From Candidatus Obscuribacterales bacterium (GTDB lineage Bacteria; Cyanobacteriota; Vampirovibrionia; Obscuribacterales; Obscuribacteraceae), in NCBI GenBank assembly GCA_949127735.1, contig CASBPX010000182.1, positions 1 through 53,787 on the forward strand: a stretch of 53,787 nucleotides of DNA. Reading direction: 5' to 3'. Positions 51,258-53,787 of the stretch are shown here, in pieces (within the stretch, counting starts at the first letter, position 1; each line of letters begins with the position of its first letter). A program made the position numbers and the translations under genes. The notes under the pieces are model-generated. The model did not search any database, was not told the origin of the DNA, and saw only the letters and a program-made list of their open reading frames with translations.

Positions 51258-51908
51258 TCAGTCCTTTAATTCTGTAAGCTGGCTAACGTCGATATGCTCA
51301 AAGCTCTTTTTGATATTAAAGAGCAACAGGCCTGCCACCATTACCGCCACCAGTACTTCCAGAAGTAAACCCATTTCTACCATTAGCGGCATGCCGTGAG
51401 TTTGCGTAATGGCAAACAAATAGACACCGTTTTCAATCACAAGAAAACCTACGATTTGACTGATAGCCGCTCGCCTTGTGAGCATTAACAGTACTCCTGA
51501 GAACAAAATCGACATGGCTGCCGTGGAGCCTATGCGCGAATCAAGGTCGCCAATCAGTCCAGGAATTTGCTGGCTAATTACATAAGACAAGCCAAGTAGC
51601 AGAGCGCCAAAATGCATTGAAAGAGGGGCGGCGATGAAAGCACCAGTGTCGGTGCCGATGTCAATTTTTTTAATTACGCTATTGAGAAAGTACGGAATTA
51701 CCCAGGCCTTAATAGCAAAGACTGCAGCTGCAACAACATATAAATGCGAGTCATGTGTAATGTTGGCAATCCAGGCTGTTACTGCCGCAAGGGCTGTTGT
51801 GTGTAGGGAATAGAAAGACAAATTGGTGCGCAAATGAGTGGTGCCAAGTATGAGAATTGCGAGAATTGCGGCTAACATTGTCAGTGCTTCAAATGTATCG
51901 AGAACCAT
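51258..51908 (-). CDS. Ehr/hydrogenase-4-like membrane subunit (HyfE-like, NuoK family)
   Basis: 216 residues, six to seven helices. The C-terminal half carries the NuoK/MrpC-like core (SILFSGVLLMLTRRAAISQIVGFLVIENGVYLFA, in which ENG holds the conserved Glu). The length matches HyfE and exceeds NuoK. It lies seven bases upstream of the HyfF-like gene and ten bases after the HyfC-like gene, consistent with a tightly packed operon. Confidence 0.9.
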   Translation of the reverse strand: MVLDTFEALTMLAAILAILILGTTHLRTNLSFYSLHTTALAAVTAWIANITHDSHLYVVAAAVFAIKAWVIPYFLNSVIKKIDIGTDTGAFIAAPLSMHFGALLLGLSYVISQQIPGLIGDLDSRIGSTAAMSILFSGVLLMLTRRAAISQIVGFLVIENGVYLFAITQTHGMPLMVEMGLLLEVLVAVMVAGLLLFNIKKSFEHIDVSQLTELKD

Positions 51909-51918
51909 TGTTTAATCC

Positions 51919-52872
51919 TCAGTTCAGATTTTTGCCAAGGGCGATGAAAACGCAAAAGATGCTCATGGCCACTGAATAGGCAATAAATTCAGGCAGCTTG
52001 GTCCAGCGCAATTTAACCGCCACGCTCTCAATCACAGCAATGCTAACGGCCATCAGAATTATGCAGCCGATTGAAGCAGAGGCGCGAATAAGCTCTGTGG
52101 TGTGCCAGAAATAAGGTACGGCGTGAAGCAAGCACTGGCTTGATATGCCAAGCAAAATTAGAATTTTGAGAAAGTGCGCATACTCAACCAGGGCCAAATT
52201 TGCAGCAGAGTTTTCGAGAATCATGGCTTCGTGCACCATGGTCAATTCCAGGTGAGTTGTAGGATCGTCCGCGGGCATACGCGACAATTCCACCAGGCTG
52301 GCAAGAAACAGTCCACAACCGGAGATGAACCACAGACCCGGCTGGTTTAGCAGCTCTATGTTCTTAAATGAAAAGACAAAAGCCAGGTCGCTCGATTGGC
52401 TGATTGACCCCAGCGACGCCAGGCAAAGAATCACAGAGGGTTCCACCAGAAGTGCCAGCGTGACTTCGCGACTGGCACCAAAGCCACCAAAAGCAGAGCC
52501 AGCATCGAGAGCCGACAGCACTGTGAAAAAGCGAGTCAGAGCCAGTAAATAAATTACAAGAAAGAGATCGCTGCTCATTGCAAACGGTCTAAATGATGTC
52601 CAGGGTGCGAGATATGCAAGAATAATCAACATTGATAAATTCACTGCTGCCGTGCTGCGAAATATCCAGCTGGTATGTTTGCTTATGGTTTCGCTTTTGC
52701 TTAAAAGTTTGAAAAGGTCATAATATGGTTGCAGTAAAGGCGCGCCAATGCGATTTTGAAAGCGCGCTTTAGTCTTGCGAATCACACCGACAATCAATGG
52801 CGGCAAAAACAAAAATGTAGCGGTGAAGCCCAGGGTTTCCAGCATTGTATGAAAATTGAAATTAAAATTCAT
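51919..52872 (-). CDS. Ehr/hydrogenase-4-like membrane subunit (HyfC-like, NuoH family)
   Basis: 317 residues with eight helices. NuoH signature segments are KTKARFQNRIGAPLLQPYYDLFKLLSK (amphipathic loop in two parts) and the conserved DDPTTHLELTMVHEAMILE (in two parts), which carries the acidic residues at the quinone/proton interface. Length is as in HyfC. It starts as ATGA overlapping the stop of the HyfB-like gene. It would anchor the soluble arm to the membrane. Confidence 0.93.
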   Translation of the reverse strand: MNFNFNFHTMLETLGFTATFLFLPPLIVGVIRKTKARFQNRIGAPLLQPYYDLFKLLSKSETISKHTSWIFRSTAAVNLSMLIILAYLAPWTSFRPFAMSSDLFLVIYLLALTRFFTVLSALDAGSAFGGFGASREVTLALLVEPSVILCLASLGSISQSSDLAFVFSFKNIELLNQPGLWFISGCGLFLASLVELSRMPADDPTTHLELTMVHEAMILENSAANLALVEYAHFLKILILLGISSQCLLHAVPYFWHTTELIRASASIGCIILMAVSIAVIESVAVKLRWTKLPEFIAYSVAMSIFCVFIALGKNLN

Positions 52873-53787
52873 ATGTTGGTACCAAGGAAAACCAGAAGAA
52901 TCATTGTCAAAAATACATAAAGTAAGTGAATGTGAATACTGCCGGTTTGCAGACGCACCAGTGAGCTAGAGAGCCAGTCAAAGGTATTGATTAGCGGTTG
53001 ATAAATTTTGGTTTCCAGAATCGGTGTCATAAAAGTTTCTACTTTTACAATTTCGGGGAAGTGTCGCCTGTCTTTTCCCGATATTTCAGTGCTTACTTTC
53101 ATTTGCAGAACTTGAGAAAAAATGCGACCTATGGGGTGCGAGAAGCTTGAACCGGTTTCTTCTGTTCGCGTAGAAAGTGGGCCAAATCCGCAATCCCAGG
53201 TAATGTAGTTTTTCACTGTCGCTGACCGCCTGCCCAGAACAAAAATGTAAATGCTTGATACGAGAACACTACCTACTAGAGTCAGCTGACCTAGGGGCAG
53301 CGGGAACAGATCCGAGCCCACTAAAATATGATTATTTGTCAACTGCTGAACTGCGGGTGTGAGGCCGTCTAGGACAATGGGCACAGAGGTGCCCACCATG
53401 ACGCAGGCCACGGTAAGTATAAGTTGCGCCAGAATCAGACCATCAGGACTACCTGAGGGAGATTCTTTAGCTTTGGCAGCGGCATTAGAACGCGGTCTGC
53501 CGAGAAATGCAATGCCCACCGCTTTGGTAAAGCACGCCAGCGAAAGCGCGCCGACAAATGCTAGAACCCCTACCATGGCCAGTGCTATGGCCCTCTCTAA
53601 AATTGGCACGTGAGCGAACGATAAATGGAAAAATGTTTGATAGACCAGCCATTTGCTGGCAAAACAATTCATAGGCGGCATGGCGCAAATTGAAAGTGAG
53701 CCGACAAAAAAGCAGAGCATAGTCCAGGGCATGTTTTTTGAAAGCCCACCGAGAGCTGAGAGATCTCTGGTGTGCGCAGCACGTTCT
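52869..53787 (-). CDS. Ehr/hydrogenase-4-like antiporter subunit (HyfB-like, NuoL family), 5' end outside window
   Basis: At least 305 codons; the N-terminal part is beyond the right edge. The frame is open to the border and upstream residues (HTRDLSALGGLSKN) match the HyfB 'TRDI..LGGL' segment, so the ATG at 53732 is internal and not the start. Then come PWTMLCFFVGSLSICAMPPMNCFASKW in two parts, the antiporter helix-11/12 region, and several more helices. The long C-terminal tail (WDCGFGPLS, IGRIFSQVLQMKVS) is typical of HyfB. It is first in the visible part of the operon, followed by the HyfC-like gene with a 4-base overlap. Confidence 0.92.
   Translation of the reverse strand, partial: ERAAHTRDLSALGGLSKNMPWTMLCFFVGSLSICAMPPMNCFASKWLVYQTFFHLSFAHVPILERAIALAMVGVLAFVGALSLACFTKAVGIAFLGRPRSNAAAKAKESPSGSPDGLILAQLILTVACVMVGTSVPIVLDGLTPAVQQLTNNHILVGSDLFPLPLGQLTLVGSVLVSSIYIFVLGRRSATVKNYITWDCGFGPLSTRTEETGSSFSHPIGRIFSQVLQMKVSTEISGKDRRHFPEIVKVETFMTPILETKIYQPLINTFDWLSSSLVRLQTGSIHIHLLYVFLTMILLVFLGTNI

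Noticed and set aside
48322-53787. Calling the right-end operon a hydrogenase or formate hydrogenlyase
   Set aside because: The large subunit lacks every NiFe cysteine, and no formate dehydrogenase or maturation gene is present in the window.
1-53787. tRNA, rRNA, CRISPR arrays, insertion sequences, prophage genes
   Set aside because: None seen. The only transposase-like sequence is the 50-residue HTH in front of the Tat signal at 1411, which has no inverted repeats or catalytic domain around it.

Overview
The window looks like a chromosomal segment of a Gram-negative bacterium of moderate GC. It carries two RND efflux systems, a TolC-type outer-membrane protein, a twin-arginine substrate, RlpA and several Sec-exported proteins. 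The mix of kinesin-light-chain-like TPR proteins, FHA proteins, long exported proteins of unknown function and a hydrogenase-related membrane complex reminds me of Obscuribacterales (Vampirovibrionia/'Melainabacteria'). That placement is an impression from gene style; no rRNA or marker gene is present to prove it.

Layout. 1-1.3 kb: tail of an EAL-domain protein and a divergent queuosine-salvage glycohydrolase. 1.4-5.8 kb: a three-gene unit with a NosZ-fold, probably copper-dependent Tat protein resembling thiocyanate dehydrogenase, an FtsX/MacB-type permease and an ABC ATPase with an extra membrane-anchored C-terminal domain. 6-10.9 kb: an SDR oxidoreductase, two TPR exported proteins and a charged exported protein. 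11-17.1 kb: an OMP-RND-adaptor efflux operon closed by a bidirectional terminator. 17.1-19.6 kb (minus): RlpA-like protein, a third TPR protein and a small membrane protein. 19.7-22.2 kb: a GlsB-like membrane protein with an apparent non-canonical start and an orphan N6-adenine methyltransferase. 22.3-26.1 kb: a B12-binding radical SAM enzyme coupled to an unknown protein, a small Cys-rich protein, an internally duplicated protein and a flavin reductase preceded by a structured RNA candidate with terminator. 26.6-36.1 kb: an exported helical protein, then a MarR-regulated MdtABC-like operon. 36.2-47.4 kb: a DMT exporter, an FHA/coiled-coil/nuclease-fold-like protein, a DUF4139 protein, a Sel1 protein, another exported helical protein, a stand-alone FHA paralogue and a large protein with HEXXH and GNAT-like parts. 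47.5-53.8 kb (minus): a complex I/group-4-hydrogenase-like operon (HyfB-C-E-F-G-H/I order), cut off at the right edge.

The strongest biology is at the two ends. The right-end operon has every membrane and iron-sulfur part of a Hyf-type complex, but its large subunit has lost all four nickel-iron cysteines. It should therefore be read as an energy-converting hydrogenase-related (Ehr) complex and not a hydrogenase. The left-end copper protein keeps a His/Asp/Glu/Lys pattern close to thiocyanate dehydrogenase as I remember it, and carries an IS3-transposase-like helix-turn-helix in front of its Tat signal, which I have not met before.
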